64,000 bases of DNA, from assembly GCF_900101785.1 (NCBI RefSeq), contig NZ_LT629688.1, positions 3,720,001 through 3,784,000 of the forward strand. Direction: 5' to 3'. A model generated the notes under the pieces. That model searched no databases. It was not told where the DNA came from and was given only the letters and a program-made list of their open reading frames with translations. A program made the position numbers and the translations under genes. The stretch comes from Auraticoccus monumenti. GTDB taxonomy: Bacteria > Actinomycetota > Actinomycetes > Propionibacteriales > Propionibacteriaceae. Positions 36,241 to 50,779 of the stretch are shown piece after piece. How positions within the stretch are numbered: the stretch's first letter is position 1; the number at the start of each line of letters is the position of its first letter.

Positions 36241-38480
36241 GTGCGCTCCAACCACTCGGGTTCGGCCAACAGCTCGATCTGGGCCCGCAGGTCGGACAGG
36301 ACGGGGTCGTCCGGCCCGGCGGTGGCCACCCACGCCTCGGCGACCTGACGGGCCAGGGCGATCTCGTCGGCGTGCTGGATGACCTGCAGCAGCCGCAGGC
36401 TGGACCGGGCACCGGACTGGCGCGAGCCGAGCACGTTGCCCTCCCGGCGCTGCTCGAGGTCGACGTCGGCCAGCGCGAACCCGTCGCGGGTGGCGGCGAC
36501 CGCGTCCAGCCGGGCGCGGGCGTCCGAGCCGGGCTCGGCGGTGGTGAGCAGCAGGCAGACGCCGGGGTGCTGCCCCCGCCCGATCCGTCCGCGGAGCTGG
36601 TGCAGCTGGGAGATGCCGAAGCGGTCGGCGTCGCTGACCACCATCACCGAGGCGTTGGGGACGTCCACCCCGACCTCGACCACGGTGGTGGCCACCACCA
36701 CGTCGGTCTCCCCCGCGGCGAACCGGGCCATCGTGGCGTCCTTCTGCTCCGGGGGCAGCTGGCCGTGGACCACCTCCACCGACAGCCCCGACAGCGGACC
36801 GGCGGACAGCTCGGCGTGCAGGTCCTCGACGGTGCGCGGGGGCGCCGTGGTCTCGTCGACGTCGACCGCCACCGCCTCGGCGGAGCGGTCGGACTCGCTG
36901 ATCCGCGAGCAGACCACGAACGCCTGACGTCCGGTGGTGGCCTCCTCGGCCACCCGCTGCCAGGCCCGCTGGACCCAGCCCGGGTGGGCGTTCTCGTCCA
37001 CCACCACCGTGCTCACCTCGGCGCGCCCACCGGGCAGCTCGGACAGGGTGCTGGTCTCCAGGTCCCCGAAGACGGTCATGGCCACCGACCGCGGGATGGG
37101 GGTGGCGGTCATCACCAGCAGGTGCGGCCGGCTGCTGGCCTTGGCGGCCAGCGCGGAGCGCTGCTCGACGCCGAAGCGGTGCTGCTCGTCGACCACCACC
37201 AGACCGAGGTCGGCGAACTGCACCTTCTCCGACAGCAGCGCGTGGGTGCCGACCACGATGCCGGCCTGACCGCTGGCCGCGGCCAGCATGGCCTCCCGCT
37301 TCTGCGCGGTGCTCATCGACCCGGTCAGCAGCACCACCCCGGTGGCGTGCTCGGCCGCGGAGAGGGTGCCACCGGCGGCTCGGTCGCCGAGCATCCGCTG
37401 CAGGGTGGCGAGGTGCTGGGAGGCCAGCACCTCGGTCGGGGCCAGCAGCGCGGCCTGCCCACCGGCGTCCACCACGGCCAGCATCGCGCGCAGCGCCACC
37501 AGGGTCTTGCCCGAGCCGACCTCACCCTGCAGCAGCCGCTGCATCGGCACCTCGCGGGCCAGGTCGGCGAAGATCTCCTCCCCCACCTGCCGCTGCCCGG
37601 CGGTGAGCGTGAACGGCAGGTCCGCGTCGAAGTCGGCGAGCAGGCCGTCGTCCCGGCGCGGCCTGGGCACCGCGGGCTGGGCGGCGGCCTCGGCCCGGCG
37701 CAGGGCCATCGTCACCTGCATGGCCAGCGCCTCGTCCAGCACCAGCCGACGCCGGGCGGGCTCGACCTCGTCCCGGCTCTGGGGCTGGTGCACCCCGCGC
37801 AGCGCCGTCATCAGGTCGGGGACGCCGAGCGCCTCGCGGACGGGGGTGGGCAGCGGGTCCTCGAGCTCCCCCACGGAGTCCAGCGCCAGCTGCACGCACT
37901 CGGCGACGCGCCAGGTGGGCAGCTTCCTGCTGGCGGGGTAGAGCCCGATCAGACCGCCGTGCCCGACCTGGGCCAGGGACTGGTTGCGCTGAGCGCCGCC
38001 GATCACCGTGCCCTGCTCGTCGAGCACCACGTAGTCGGGGTTGGTCAGCTGCAGCCGGTCGCGGAAGGTGCCGACCTTGCCGGCGAAGATGCCGCGCGCG
38101 CCCCGGGGCAGCTGGCCCGCCCAGTAGCGGACGTGGTGCATCTTGCCGAAGAACGTCAGGTCGAGCTCGCTGGTGCCGTCGGTGATGGTCACCTCGAGCC
38201 GTGACGTCGGCGTCCGTCCCTTGGCCCCGGCGAACTCGTGCGGCCGGACCCCGAGCACGACGGCCATCACCGCCGCCTCCTCACCCGGCACCAGGCTGGC
38301 CAGGTCGCTGGTCTCGTGGCCGGCGAAGTAGCGTCGGGGCAGGTGGCGCAGCAGGTCGCCGACGGTCTCGATCCGCCAGGTGGTCAGCTGCTTGGCCGTG
38401 GCGGCGCCGACCACGCGCTCCACCTTCGTGCTCAGGGCGGCGTTGGCGGGCACCCGCCAGCCTCCGGTCGGTGCACTCAC
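36237..38480 (-). CDS. recG: ATP-dependent DNA helicase RecG
   Basis: 747 aa. Branch-migrates stalled forks and Holliday junctions. OB-fold wedge domain (about 55-200), helicase domain with Walker A LQGEVGSGKTLVAL, DEQHRFGVEQR (motif II), MTATPIPRS (III), then IVATTVVEVGVDVPNASVM and LHQLRGRIGRG (VI). Start is uncertain between GTG 38480 and GTG 38489; the first is preferred because TAGGGT lies 7 bp upstream, giving a leaderless transcript. Divergent from rpmB. Confidence 0.96.
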   Translation of the reverse strand: MSAPTGGWRVPANAALSTKVERVVGAATAKQLTTWRIETVGDLLRHLPRRYFAGHETSDLASLVPGEEAAVMAVVLGVRPHEFAGAKGRTPTSRLEVTITDGTSELDLTFFGKMHHVRYWAGQLPRGARGIFAGKVGTFRDRLQLTNPDYVVLDEQGTVIGGAQRNQSLAQVGHGGLIGLYPASRKLPTWRVAECVQLALDSVGELEDPLPTPVREALGVPDLMTALRGVHQPQSRDEVEPARRRLVLDEALAMQVTMALRRAEAAAQPAVPRPRRDDGLLADFDADLPFTLTAGQRQVGEEIFADLAREVPMQRLLQGEVGSGKTLVALRAMLAVVDAGGQAALLAPTEVLASQHLATLQRMLGDRAAGGTLSAAEHATGVVLLTGSMSTAQKREAMLAAASGQAGIVVGTHALLSEKVQFADLGLVVVDEQHRFGVEQRSALAAKASSRPHLLVMTATPIPRSVAMTVFGDLETSTLSELPGGRAEVSTVVVDENAHPGWVQRAWQRVAEEATTGRQAFVVCSRISESDRSAEAVAVDVDETTAPPRTVEDLHAELSAGPLSGLSVEVVHGQLPPEQKDATMARFAAGETDVVVATTVVEVGVDVPNASVMVVSDADRFGISQLHQLRGRIGRGQHPGVCLLLTTAEPGSDARARLDAVAATRDGFALADVDLEQRREGNVLGSRQSGARSSLRLLQVIQHADEIALARQVAEAWVATAGPDDPVLSDLRAQIELLAEPEWLERT

Positions 38481-38487
38481 AACGGGC

Positions 38488-38493
38488 ACCCTA
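38488..38493 (-). promoter_or_regulatory. -10 element of leaderless recG
   Basis: TAGGGT on the minus strand ends 7 bp before the GTG at 38480 and overlaps the alternative GTG at 38489. No Shine-Dalgarno is seen for either start. Confidence 0.4.
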
Positions 38494-38657
38494 GCGATCG
38501 CCGCTGACGGTCCCTGCGGCGATTAGGCGAGCGCGGCGGCGGTCGGCTACTCTTGACCGGTTCCCGGTTCGGGACCAATTCACGTGTACACCACTCGCCC
38601 AGGCGAGTTCGACTTCGGTCCGCCCACCCCGGGTGGACCTCGCGAGGAGAAGATCCA

Positions 38658-38843
38658 GTGGCTGCCGTATGTGACGTCTGCGCCAAGGGCCCGGGCTTCG
38701 GACACAACGTCCCCTGGTCGAAGAAGAAGACGAAGCGTCGTTGGGACCCGAACATCCAGCGCGTCCGCGCTGTGGTGTCCGGCACCCCCAAGCGCCTCAA
38801 CGTCTGCACCTCGTGCATCAAGGCCGGCAAGGTCTCGCGCTGA
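38658..38843 (+). CDS. rpmB: 50S ribosomal protein L28
   Basis: 61 aa. Starts VAAVCDVCAKGPGFGHNVPW with a CxxC pair, then SKKKTKRRWDPNIQRVRAVV and the second pair in CTSCIKAGK, the zinc-binding C+ form. GTG at 38658 follows GAGGAGA. The in-frame extension to 38553 is not conserved. Single gene followed by a terminator. Confidence 0.96.
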   Translation: MAAVCDVCAKGPGFGHNVPWSKKKTKRRWDPNIQRVRAVVSGTPKRLNVCTSCIKAGKVSR

Positions 38844-38865
38844 CCCCCTGAGCCCCGGCTCAGCC

Positions 38866-38894
38866 GAACCCGCTCCCCTCGTGGGGGCGGGTTC
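38866..38894 (+). terminator. rpmB terminator
   Basis: GAACCCGC-T-CCCC pairs with GGGG-G-GCGGGTTC and is followed by TTCTT; 22 bp after the rpmB stop. Confidence 0.75.
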
Positions 38895-39009
38895 TTCGCG
38901 TCCCCGGACACCGCGTCCGCCGACACCGCCTCCGCGCGTCCGCGCGTCCTCACCGGGCCCGCCCCGCTGGCCCGCGCCGCTGCCCTGCGCCTACGGGTCG
39001 GCCGCCAGC

Positions 39010-39535
39010 CAGCCACTTCGCCCCGTCTGCGACCACCTCGCCCCCTCTATAGGCGGGGCAACATGCTCGCAAGCGGGGCGAAGTGCTCCCAGGTGGGCCG
39101 GAGCGCCGGACGCGCGCCCGTAGGTGTGCCCCGTGGTGCCCTGCCGCGGGCTCCGAACCCAGCCCGCCTGGACGCACGTCGCCCCGTCTACGCCCACCTC
39201 GCCCCCTCTATAGGCGGGGCAACGTGCTCGCAGGCGGGGCACCCTGATCGGAGGCGGGGCACCCTGCTCGTAGGCGAGGCACCCTGCTCGTAGGCGAGGC
39301 ACCCTGCTCGCAGGCGGGGCGAAGTGCTCGTAGGCGGGGCAACCTGCTCGCAGGCGGGGCGAAGTGCTCCCAGCTGGGCCAGAGCGCCGGACGCGCCCCG
39401 TGGGTATGCCCCGTGGGGCTCTGCCGCGGCTCCGGACCCAGCCCGCCTGGACGCACGTCGCCCCGTCTACGCCCACCTCGCCCCCTCTATAGGCGGGGCA
39501 ACGTGCTCGTAGGCGGGGCGAAGTGGGATGGGACG
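39010..39535. repeat. Intergenic array of 20-bp tandem repeats with larger duplication
   Basis: The 755-bp gap between converging rpmB and rnj is filled with GGCGGGGC-containing units. Between about 39228 and 39375 they form a tandem array of period 20 (TGCTCGCAGGCGGGGCACCC and variants, about seven copies). A ~170-bp segment (about 39080-39250) recurs with offset 279 bp (about 39360-39530); both contain the block CCTCGCCCCCTCTATAGGCG followed by GGGCAACGTGCTCG. A third, shorter copy lies near 39040. Period 20 is not a codon multiple, so the open frames across it are incidental. Confidence 0.85.
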
Positions 39536-39598
39536 TGCGTGCGCTGGCGGACGGCCGGCGGGGTGCCGACCGAGGCGCCGGCCGCGGGACGCGAGGGG

Positions 39599-41284
<1,686 letters not shown>

Positions 41285-41357
41285 CGAACCACCCTACCGA
41301 CCGCGGCGCCCCTCACCCGGACGCTCTCCCGGTGCCCGCCCCCCCGCCGTCCGTGGC

Positions 41358-41363
41358 TACGAT
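41358..41363 (+). promoter_or_regulatory. -10 element of leaderless GNAT gene
   Basis: TACGAT ends 7 bp before the GTG at 41371, and no ribosome-binding site is present. Confidence 0.5.
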
Positions 41364-41370
41364 CGCCACC

Positions 41371-41928
41371 GTGCCTGCACCCGTCGCCGACTCCGTCCGG
41401 CTCGCCCTGTCCAGCGAGGCGGGGCGGGTCGCCGTGCTGCAGCGCCGGTCCTGGGAGCGCCAGGGCGAGGCCGGTGCCGCGGCGCTGGCCGTGGTGGACC
41501 TGGAGACGATGACCCGGGAGTGGACGATGGCCATCACCCGTCCCCCGCTGGCCCAGTGCCGGGTGCTGGTCGCGGTGGACGCCGACGGCCCGGTGGGGTT
41601 CGCCACCACCCAGCCCGGCACCGACGCCGACGCGGAGCCGGGGGTGGACGGTGAGGTGGGCGAGTTCGTGGTCGACGCCCCCGCGGTCGGGCGCGGTCAC
41701 GGGTCCCGGCTGCTGAACGCCTGCGTGGACACCCTGCGCGCCGACGGCTTCACCCGGGCCACCCGCTGGCTGGGCGCCGGCGACGACGGGATGCGCGCGT
41801 TCCTGGTCTCGGCCGGGTGGGCGCCCGACGGCGCCCACCGCGAGCTCGGCACCGAGGACGGCGTCACCCGGCTCCGCCAGGTCCGGCTGCACACCGACAT
41901 CACCGCCGCCCCCGAGGACGCCCGGTGA
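41371..41928 (+). CDS. GNAT-family N-acetyltransferase
   Basis: 185 aa. Acetyl-CoA-binding core: RVLVAVDADGPVGFATT, EVGEFVVDAPAVGRGHGSRL (motif A with R-G-x-G), LLNACVDTLRADGFTRATRW and DDGMRAFLVSAGWAPDGAHR. Substrate unknown. GTG at 41371 chosen because of the leaderless promoter; the longer frame overlaps the rnj start. Stop overlaps the PhzF gene start (GTGA). Confidence 0.87.
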   Translation: MPAPVADSVRLALSSEAGRVAVLQRRSWERQGEAGAAALAVVDLETMTREWTMAITRPPLAQCRVLVAVDADGPVGFATTQPGTDADAEPGVDGEVGEFVVDAPAVGRGHGSRLLNACVDTLRADGFTRATRWLGAGDDGMRAFLVSAGWAPDGAHRELGTEDGVTRLRQVRLHTDITAAPEDAR

Positions 41929-42764
41929 CCCGCCGCCGCTTCACCCAGCTCGACGTCTTCGGCTCCGCCGCCGGGTACGGGAACCCGCTCGCCGTGGTGC
42001 TGGACGGCGAGGGCCTCGGCACCGAGGAGATGCAGGCCTTCGCCAGCTGGACCAACCTGTCCGAGACCACCTTCCTGCTGCCGCCGACCGCCCCGGGTGC
42101 GGACTACCGGGTGCGGATTTTCACCACCAGCCGCGAGCTGCCCTTCGCCGGGCACCCGACGCTGGGCTCGGCCGCGGCCTGGCTGGCCGCCGGCGGGCGT
42201 CCGGCCGGGGACGTGGTGGTGCAGGAGTGCGCCGCGGGGCTGGTGCCGGTGCGCCGGGACGGGTCGCGGCTGGCCTTCGCCGCTCCCCCGCTGACCCGCC
42301 ACGAGCCCGTCGACGCCGCCCTGCGCGACCAGCTGTCCCGCGGGCTGCGGGTGCCCGCCGAGGACGTCCTGGACGCGGTCTGGATCGTCAACGGCCCGCA
42401 CTGGATCGGTGTCCGGCTGGCCACCGCCGGGCAGGTGCTGGCCCTCGACCCCGACCCGGTGCTGCTGCAGGGTCTCGACGTGGGCGTGGTGGCCCCGCAC
42501 CCCCCGGGCTCTGCGGTCGACGTCGAGGTCCGTGGCTTCGCCGCCGAGGTGACGCTGGTGGAGGACCCGGCCACCGGCAGCCTCAACGCCGGGCTGGCCC
42601 AGTGGCTGGTGGGGTCCGGGGTGCTCCCGAGCCGCTACGTCGCCGCCCAGGGCACCGTGCTGGGGCGTGCCGGGCGCATCAGCACCAGCACCGAGGACGG
42701 CACCACCTGGGTCGGCGGTGAGGTCCGCGCCGTCGTCGAGGGAACGGTCGACCTCGGCGTCTGA
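41925..42764 (+). CDS. PhzF-family isomerase
   Basis: 279 aa. Two-lobed diaminopimelate-epimerase-like fold: QLDVFGSAAGYGNPLAVVLD, the catalytic Glu in TNLSETTFLLPP, RIFTTSRELPFAGHPTLGSA and DPATGSLNAGLAQWL. Such proteins isomerise small organic acids (PhzF in phenazine synthesis), but no phenazine genes are near, so the substrate is unknown. Coupled to the GNAT gene by a 4-bp overlap. Confidence 0.92.
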   Translation: MTRRRFTQLDVFGSAAGYGNPLAVVLDGEGLGTEEMQAFASWTNLSETTFLLPPTAPGADYRVRIFTTSRELPFAGHPTLGSAAAWLAAGGRPAGDVVVQECAAGLVPVRRDGSRLAFAAPPLTRHEPVDAALRDQLSRGLRVPAEDVLDAVWIVNGPHWIGVRLATAGQVLALDPDPVLLQGLDVGVVAPHPPGSAVDVEVRGFAAEVTLVEDPATGSLNAGLAQWLVGSGVLPSRYVAAQGTVLGRAGRISTSTEDGTTWVGGEVRAVVEGTVDLGV

Positions 42765-43372
42765 GCCCGGTTCGCCGCGGCTCCGTCACGGTACAGAGGT
42801 CATCAGGATGGCCCTCGACCGGAAAACGGCTGGCTCCGGATACCTCCCGCTCGCCGGGGTCGGGGGGTGCGACGGATCTTGACGGTCAGTGCCGCCCAAC
42901 GGGACGCGGATCGCCCGTTCGGTGCGGTGGTGCGCGGCTCGAGGGCCCGACCGACCCTCAAAATCCGTCCTTGCTTCCGCCGTCCACGGCGGGTGCGACG
43001 GATTTGCGGTCAGTGCCGCCCAACAGGACCCGGGTCGCCGGTTCGGCGCGGAGGTGCGCGGCTCGACGGCCCGACGGCCCGACCGATCGTCACGAGCAAC
43101 CTGGTCCAGGATGCGCCGACGCCTGCCGCGGCCCGTCGACCGGCTCAGGGCGTCGTGCTGGTCGAGGCCAGGCAGACCCAGGGGCGCCGCAGCTCGGTAG
43201 AGTCAGCGGGACCACGGGGCTCCGGTGGGTCGCGGCCCTTCGACGGGCCCGACTCGGGTGCGGTTGTGTCGACGGCGTCACAGCGCTGGCTCAGGCCATC
43301 AGGGGGGTGACCCACGGCGGTGATGCAAGCTCGGCGCTCGGCCCGTGCGGGTCGAGCGACCGGTCCCGGGGC
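42765..43372. other. 608-bp intergenic region, convergent genes
   Basis: Between the converging PhzF and FG-GAP genes. It contains an imperfect direct repeat (separate entry) and a small inverted pair AAAATCCGTC / GACGGATTT (about 42960-43004). No ORF has coding character on either strand. Function unknown. Confidence 0.5.
42867..43092. repeat. Imperfect direct repeat, ~100 bp, offset 126 bp
   Basis: GTGCGACGGAT...GGTCAGTGCCGCCCAAC...GGTTCGGCGCGG...GTGCGCGGCTCGA...GCCCGACCGA occurs from 42867 and again from 42993 with a few substitutions and small indels. This is an intergenic duplicated element, not protein-coding. Confidence 0.6.
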
Positions 43373-44848
43373 TCAACCGAGCGCGGCCCCGAAGCCGTCG
43401 CTGGTGGCGACCTCGCTGCTCTCCAAGGACTGCCAGGTGCCACGCCAGCTGGCGTCGACCAGCACGCGTCCTCGAGATCTGTTCGGGATCCCCACCACCA
43501 CCGCGTCGCGACGGGCTGCCGCCGACGCCTGGGGTCCGGCCAGCGCCGACACCTCCATGTCGTAACCGGCATCTGCCGCCGGGTGGCCGGGCACGCCGGG
43601 TGAGGCCAGGGAGTAGCCGGCCGCCTTCACGGTGGGCAGGTGGACCACGGTCCAGGCCCCGCTGTACTGCGGGGCGGGCGCGGCCCGGGCCTCCAACGGG
43701 GAGGTGACGAGGACAGCGGGGACTCCAGCGCGCTGCAACCCGAGACCGATGGTCACCGATTCCCCGAACCGGTCGTAGTCCTCGCTGGAGTCGGGGATGC
43801 CGGCGGTGTTCTGTCCGAGCAGCTGCCGCGGGACGAGGTCTCCCGCCGCCGACAGCTGGAACAGCTGGACCGCCCCGGGGTTGGTGCGGCCGTCGAGGTC
43901 CTCGGTGGGCACTCCCACGGCCACCCAGCCGTGTCCGGCCGCGACGCTGTAGCCGAACCCGTCCTCGACCTCAGGGCCACCAGGGACCCCGGCGGAGTCC
44001 TGGCTCCACGACCGACCGGTGAAGGACCGGGGCGCAGCAGCGGTGCTGGTGAGCACCGTGACGGACCCGGCCTGATCCACCCCCGCCACCCGGGTACCGG
44101 GGGCGCCGACGACGATGCTGCGCCCGGAGGTCGCCACGCTCTCGCCGAAGTAGCTCCGGGCGGTGGCGCTGCCGTCGACGCCCGGGGAGCTGCGGTCCAC
44201 GATGACCGGTGCGCCCGGTCGGCCACCGTCGAAGCCGTACACCGCCACGCCACCTCGACCCTCGCGCCGGGTGCTCATGCCGACCACCAGCTGGGGCGGC
44301 GACGTCGGGGTGGGTTGCAGCACCGCGATGTCGTCGGCGAAGGAGGTGAAGGTCCCGGCCTCGGGATCGGTCACCCGGATCGGCTCGGCCGTGGTGAACC
44401 CGGTGGGGGTGCCCCGCACGATGAAGACCGTCGGCAGCGCCGGCGTCCCGGGGTCGGGCGGATCGCCCTCGTGGTCGGGGACGTCCTCGCCCTCCCTGCC
44501 ACCGTCGCCGGGTGAGGAGATGGCGAGGTCGAGGCACCCGTCCCCGGTGAGGTCGGCCACGGCGACAGCCGTACCGAACTCGGGTTCGTCACCCGGGTCG
44601 CCGGGGAGCTGGCTGCGGGTGATGTGGGTCCGCTGGCCGCTGTGGCGGACGACCTCCACCGCGCCCTGGGACCCGTCTGCGTAGGGGTCCCCGACGACCA
44701 GGTCGGCGCGACCGTCACGGTCGACGTCGCCGGCCACGCCAGTCGGACGGCAGGTCGCCGCGTGGGCCGGGCCGGAGCCGCAGACCACCAGTGCGAGCGA
44801 GCTCAGGCTGATCGCCAGTGCGGTGCAGAGCATCGAGGTTCTGGACAT
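43373..44848 (-). CDS. Secreted FG-GAP/VCBS beta-propeller protein
   Basis: 491 aa. Sec signal peptide with hydrophobic core about 8-24 and AHA cleavage near 30. Repeats of the FG-GAP type: GDVDRDGRADLVVGDPYADG (Ca2+-binding DxDxDG), AVADLTGDGCLDLAISSPGD, then YFGESVATSGRSIVVGAPG, DGFGYSVAAGHGWVAVGVP and DRFGESVTIGLGLQ. This indicates a seven-bladed integrin-alpha-like propeller, probably extracellular or wall-bound. Ends without an anchor motif. Ligand unknown; the second cysteines are few. Confidence 0.87.
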   Translation of the reverse strand: MSRTSMLCTALAISLSSLALVVCGSGPAHAATCRPTGVAGDVDRDGRADLVVGDPYADGSQGAVEVVRHSGQRTHITRSQLPGDPGDEPEFGTAVAVADLTGDGCLDLAISSPGDGGREGEDVPDHEGDPPDPGTPALPTVFIVRGTPTGFTTAEPIRVTDPEAGTFTSFADDIAVLQPTPTSPPQLVVGMSTRREGRGGVAVYGFDGGRPGAPVIVDRSSPGVDGSATARSYFGESVATSGRSIVVGAPGTRVAGVDQAGSVTVLTSTAAAPRSFTGRSWSQDSAGVPGGPEVEDGFGYSVAAGHGWVAVGVPTEDLDGRTNPGAVQLFQLSAAGDLVPRQLLGQNTAGIPDSSEDYDRFGESVTIGLGLQRAGVPAVLVTSPLEARAAPAPQYSGAWTVVHLPTVKAAGYSLASPGVPGHPAADAGYDMEVSALAGPQASAAARRDAVVVGIPNRSRGRVLVDASWRGTWQSLESSEVATSDGFGAALG

Positions 44849-44930
44849 GACGGCCTCCGCCGGCCGGACCCGGTGACGCCGACGTCAGCTTCGGCAGCCC
44901 GGCCTTCGTGGCGACTCTAGCGCCACCGGG

Positions 44931-47763
<2,833 letters not shown>

Positions 47764-47777
47764 TCTCCGCTGACGGC

Positions 47778-50006
47778 TCAGGCCTCGGCGGGAGCCTCGA
47801 CGGGGGCGTCGGCGGCCGCTGCGGCCGCCTCCACCACCGGGACCAGGGACAGCTTGCCGCGGTCACCGACCTCGGCGATCTCGACCTGGATCTTCTGGCC
47901 GACCGAGACGACGTCGTCGACGTTGTTCACCCGCTGGCCGCCGTTGAGCTCGCGCAGCTTGCTGATGTGCAGCAGGCCGTCCTTGCCCGGCAGCAGCGAA
48001 ATGAAGGCGCCGAAGTCGACCGTCTTGACCACGGTGCCGAGGTAGCGCTCGCCGACCTCGGGCATCGTCGGGTTGGCGATGGCGTTGACCATCGCGCGGG
48101 CGGCCTCGGCGGCCTCGCCGTTGTCGGCACCGATGTAGATGGTGCCGTCGTCCTGGACCGACAGGTTGGCCCCGGTGTCCTCCTGGATCTGGTTGATCAC
48201 CTTGCCCTTGGGGCCGATGACCTCACCGATCTTGTCCACCGGGATGGTGACGGTGATGATGCGCGGCGCGTAGTCACTCATCTCGTCGGGTCCGTCGATG
48301 GCCTCGTTCATCACGTCGAGGATGGCGTGACGGGCGTCGCGGGCCTGCAGCAGCGCGCTGCGGAGCACCTCGGCGGGGATGCCGCTGAGCTTGGTGTCCA
48401 GCTGCAGGGCGGTGACGAACTCCCGGGTGCCGGCGACCTTGAAGTCCATGTCGCCCAGGGCGTCCTCGGCCCCGAGGATGTCGGTCAGCGCGACGTAGTG
48501 CGTCGTGCCGTCCAGCTCCTCGCTCATCAGACCCATCGCGATGCCGGCCACCGGCGCCTTGAGCGGCACGCCGGCGTTGAGCAGGGCCAGCGTGGAGGCG
48601 CAGACCGAGCCCATCGAGGTGGAGCCGTTGGACCCGAGGGCCTCCGACACCTGGCGGATGGCGTAGGGGAACTCCTCCCGCGTCGGCAGCACCGGCACCA
48701 GGGCCCGCTCGGCCAGGGCGCCGTGACCGATCTCGCGGCGCTTCGGGGACCCGACCCGGCCGGTCTCACCGGTGGAGTAGGGCGGGAAGTTGTAGTTGTG
48801 CATGTAGCGCTTGGTCTTCTCCGGCGCCAGGGTGTCCAGCTTCTGCTCCATGTCGAGCATGTTCAGCGTCGAGACCCCCAGGATCTGGGTCTCACCGCGC
48901 TGGAACAGCGCCGACCCGTGCACGCGCGGGATCACGTCGACCTCGGCCGACAGCGGCCGGATGTCGGCCAGCCCGCGGCCGTCGATGCGGACCTTCTCGG
49001 TCAGCGTGCGCTGGCGGACCAGCTTCTTGGTCAGGGCCTTGAAGGCGCCGGAGATCTCCTTCTCGCGGCCCCCGAACTGACCGGCCAGCTGGTCGGTGAC
49101 CCGCTGGCGCAGACCGTGGGTGGCGTCGTCGCGCTCGGCCTTGCCGCCGATGGTCATCGCCTGGGCCAGCTCGGTGGCCGCAGCCGCCTCGACCGCGGCG
49201 TAGACGTCGTCCTGGTAGTCCAGGAAGACCGGGAACTCGGCGGTGGCCCTGGGGAAGCGGGAGGCCAGCTCGGCCTGGGCGTCGCAGAGGGCCTTGATGA
49301 AGGGCTTGGACGCCTCGAGCCCGGCGCCCACGACCTCCTCGGTGGGGGCGGTGCGACCGGAGCGCACCATCTCCCAGGTCTTCTCGGTGGACTCGGCCTC
49401 GACCATCATGATGGCGACGTCGCCGTCGGGCAGCACCCGGCCGGCCACGACCATGTCGAAGACGGCCTGGTCGAGCTGCTCGACGCTCGGGAAGGCCACC
49501 CACTGGTCACCGATCAGGGCGACGCGGACGCCGCCGATCGGGCCGGAGAACGGCAGGCCGGCGAGCTGGGTCGACATCGAGGCGGCGTTGATGGCCACCA
49601 CGTCGTAGAGCACGTCGGGGTTGAGGGCCATCACGGTGACGACGACCTGGACCTCGTTGCGCAGGCCCTTGACGAAGGAGGGGCGCAGCGGGCGGTCGAT
49701 CAGGCGGCAGGTGAGGATGGCGCCCTCGCTGGGGCGGCCCTCGCGGCGGAAGAACGAGCCGGGGATGCGGCCGGCGGCGTACATCCGCTCCTCGACGTCC
49801 ACCGTCAGGGGGAAGAAGTCGATCGAGTCGCGCGGGGTCTTCTGCGCGGTGGTGGCCGAGAGCAGCATCGTGTCGTCGTTCAGGTAGACCACGGCCGCGC
49901 CGTCGGCCTGCTTGGCCAGCAGACCGCTCTCGAAGCGGACGGTGTGGGTGCCGAAGGTGCCGTTGTCCAGCACGGCCTCGGTGAACTGCAGGTCAGATCC
50001 CTCCAT
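47778..50006 (-). CDS. pnp: Polyribonucleotide nucleotidyltransferase
   Basis: 742 aa. 3'-5' phosphorolytic RNase and polymerase. Two RNase PH domains ([38 protein letters not shown]), then KH ([20 protein letters not shown]) and S1 ([20 protein letters not shown]). ATG at 50006 after AAAGGAAT. The upstream extension in frame is not conserved. Ala/Glu-rich tail. Confidence 0.98.
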   Translation of the reverse strand: MEGSDLQFTEAVLDNGTFGTHTVRFESGLLAKQADGAAVVYLNDDTMLLSATTAQKTPRDSIDFFPLTVDVEERMYAAGRIPGSFFRREGRPSEGAILTCRLIDRPLRPSFVKGLRNEVQVVVTVMALNPDVLYDVVAINAASMSTQLAGLPFSGPIGGVRVALIGDQWVAFPSVEQLDQAVFDMVVAGRVLPDGDVAIMMVEAESTEKTWEMVRSGRTAPTEEVVGAGLEASKPFIKALCDAQAELASRFPRATAEFPVFLDYQDDVYAAVEAAAATELAQAMTIGGKAERDDATHGLRQRVTDQLAGQFGGREKEISGAFKALTKKLVRQRTLTEKVRIDGRGLADIRPLSAEVDVIPRVHGSALFQRGETQILGVSTLNMLDMEQKLDTLAPEKTKRYMHNYNFPPYSTGETGRVGSPKRREIGHGALAERALVPVLPTREEFPYAIRQVSEALGSNGSTSMGSVCASTLALLNAGVPLKAPVAGIAMGLMSEELDGTTHYVALTDILGAEDALGDMDFKVAGTREFVTALQLDTKLSGIPAEVLRSALLQARDARHAILDVMNEAIDGPDEMSDYAPRIITVTIPVDKIGEVIGPKGKVINQIQEDTGANLSVQDDGTIYIGADNGEAAEAARAMVNAIANPTMPEVGERYLGTVVKTVDFGAFISLLPGKDGLLHISKLRELNGGQRVNNVDDVVSVGQKIQVEIAEVGDRGKLSLVPVVEAAAAAADAPVEAPAEA

Positions 50007-50187
50007 GGGATTCCTTTCGTGAGGCACCAGCACGGCTGTGCTGCGCCCTGACCCGGTCTTCGATCGAGGCCCGCGGAGCTCGTGCTCCGAAGGCCACTAC
50101 CGAGGACCGAGGTCCCAGGACGTCCAGCGGGTGCCGGTGCGTGGGTTGGGGTGTTGAGTTGTGCGTCCCGGCCGGGCCGGGAACCGC

Positions 50188-50220
50188 GAACGGCTCCCCA
50201 CGCGTGGTGGGGAGCCGTTC
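50188..50220 (-). terminator. rpsO terminator/attenuator
   Basis: Perfect 14-bp stem GAACGGCTCCCCAC (50188-50201) / GTGGGGAGCCGTTC (50207-50220), 5-nt loop, 12 bp past the rpsO stop and upstream of pnp. It may be an RNase III or attenuation site as well as a terminator. Confidence 0.8.
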
Positions 50221-50232
50221 CCCGTCAGGGGG

Positions 50233-50496
50233 TCAGCGGCGCAGGCCGAGCCGCGCGATCAGCGACCGGTAGTGCTCGACGTCGTTCTTGGCCACGTAGT
50301 TGAGCAGACGACGGCGCTGGCCGACCATCAGCATCAGCCCGCGGCGGCTGTGGTGGTCGCCCTTGTGCACCTTGAGGTGCTCGGTCAGGTGCGCGATGCG
50401 CTTGCTGAGCAGGGCGACCTGGACGTCCGGGGAGCCGGTGTCGCCCTCGACGGTCGCGTACTCGTCGATGATCTTCTTCTTGGTGTCAGCATCCAT
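50233..50496 (-). CDS. rpsO: 30S ribosomal protein S15
   Basis: 87 aa (family norm 88-89). Sequence [40 protein letters not shown] and the ending [12 protein letters not shown] are diagnostic. ATG at 50496 after GAGGAG. Upstream of pnp in the conserved order. The 295-bp gap to azlC should carry its promoter, but I see no clear -35/-10 pair. Confidence 0.98.
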   Translation of the reverse strand: MDADTKKKIIDEYATVEGDTGSPDVQVALLSKRIAHLTEHLKVHKGDHHSRRGLMLMVGQRRRLLNYVAKNDVEHYRSLIARLGLRR

Positions 50497-50779
50497 GGGT
50501 GGGCTGAGCTCCTCTCGGACTCGTTGCGCGGCGCTCCCGCCAGCCGGCCCCTGGCCAGGCGTGGCTCCACTCCGTGTGGGTGGGAGCTCTTGGGTATCCG
50601 CGGCCGCTCGTACGGCAACAGGTGGACTCTACCAGCGCCCTCCGTGCCACAGCGAATCGTGCCCGCCTCCCCCGGACGGCGGCTGGCGGGCCGGCACGGT
50701 CGCGCTGCGCGGTCCGACGGGGGCCGACGCGGCCGGTCGGGTGCTGCCCGGCCGACGCCCCGTTCCTGCAGGGGGACGG

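Noticed and set aside
38991-39476. Minus-strand ORF encoding repeated PRLRAGCPAYE-like peptide
   Set aside because: Produced by the 20-bp repeat; the period is not a multiple of three and no start or ribosome-binding site supports it.
39010-39535. CRISPR array
   Set aside because: Units are contiguous 20-mers with no unique spacers of constant length and no cas genes nearby.
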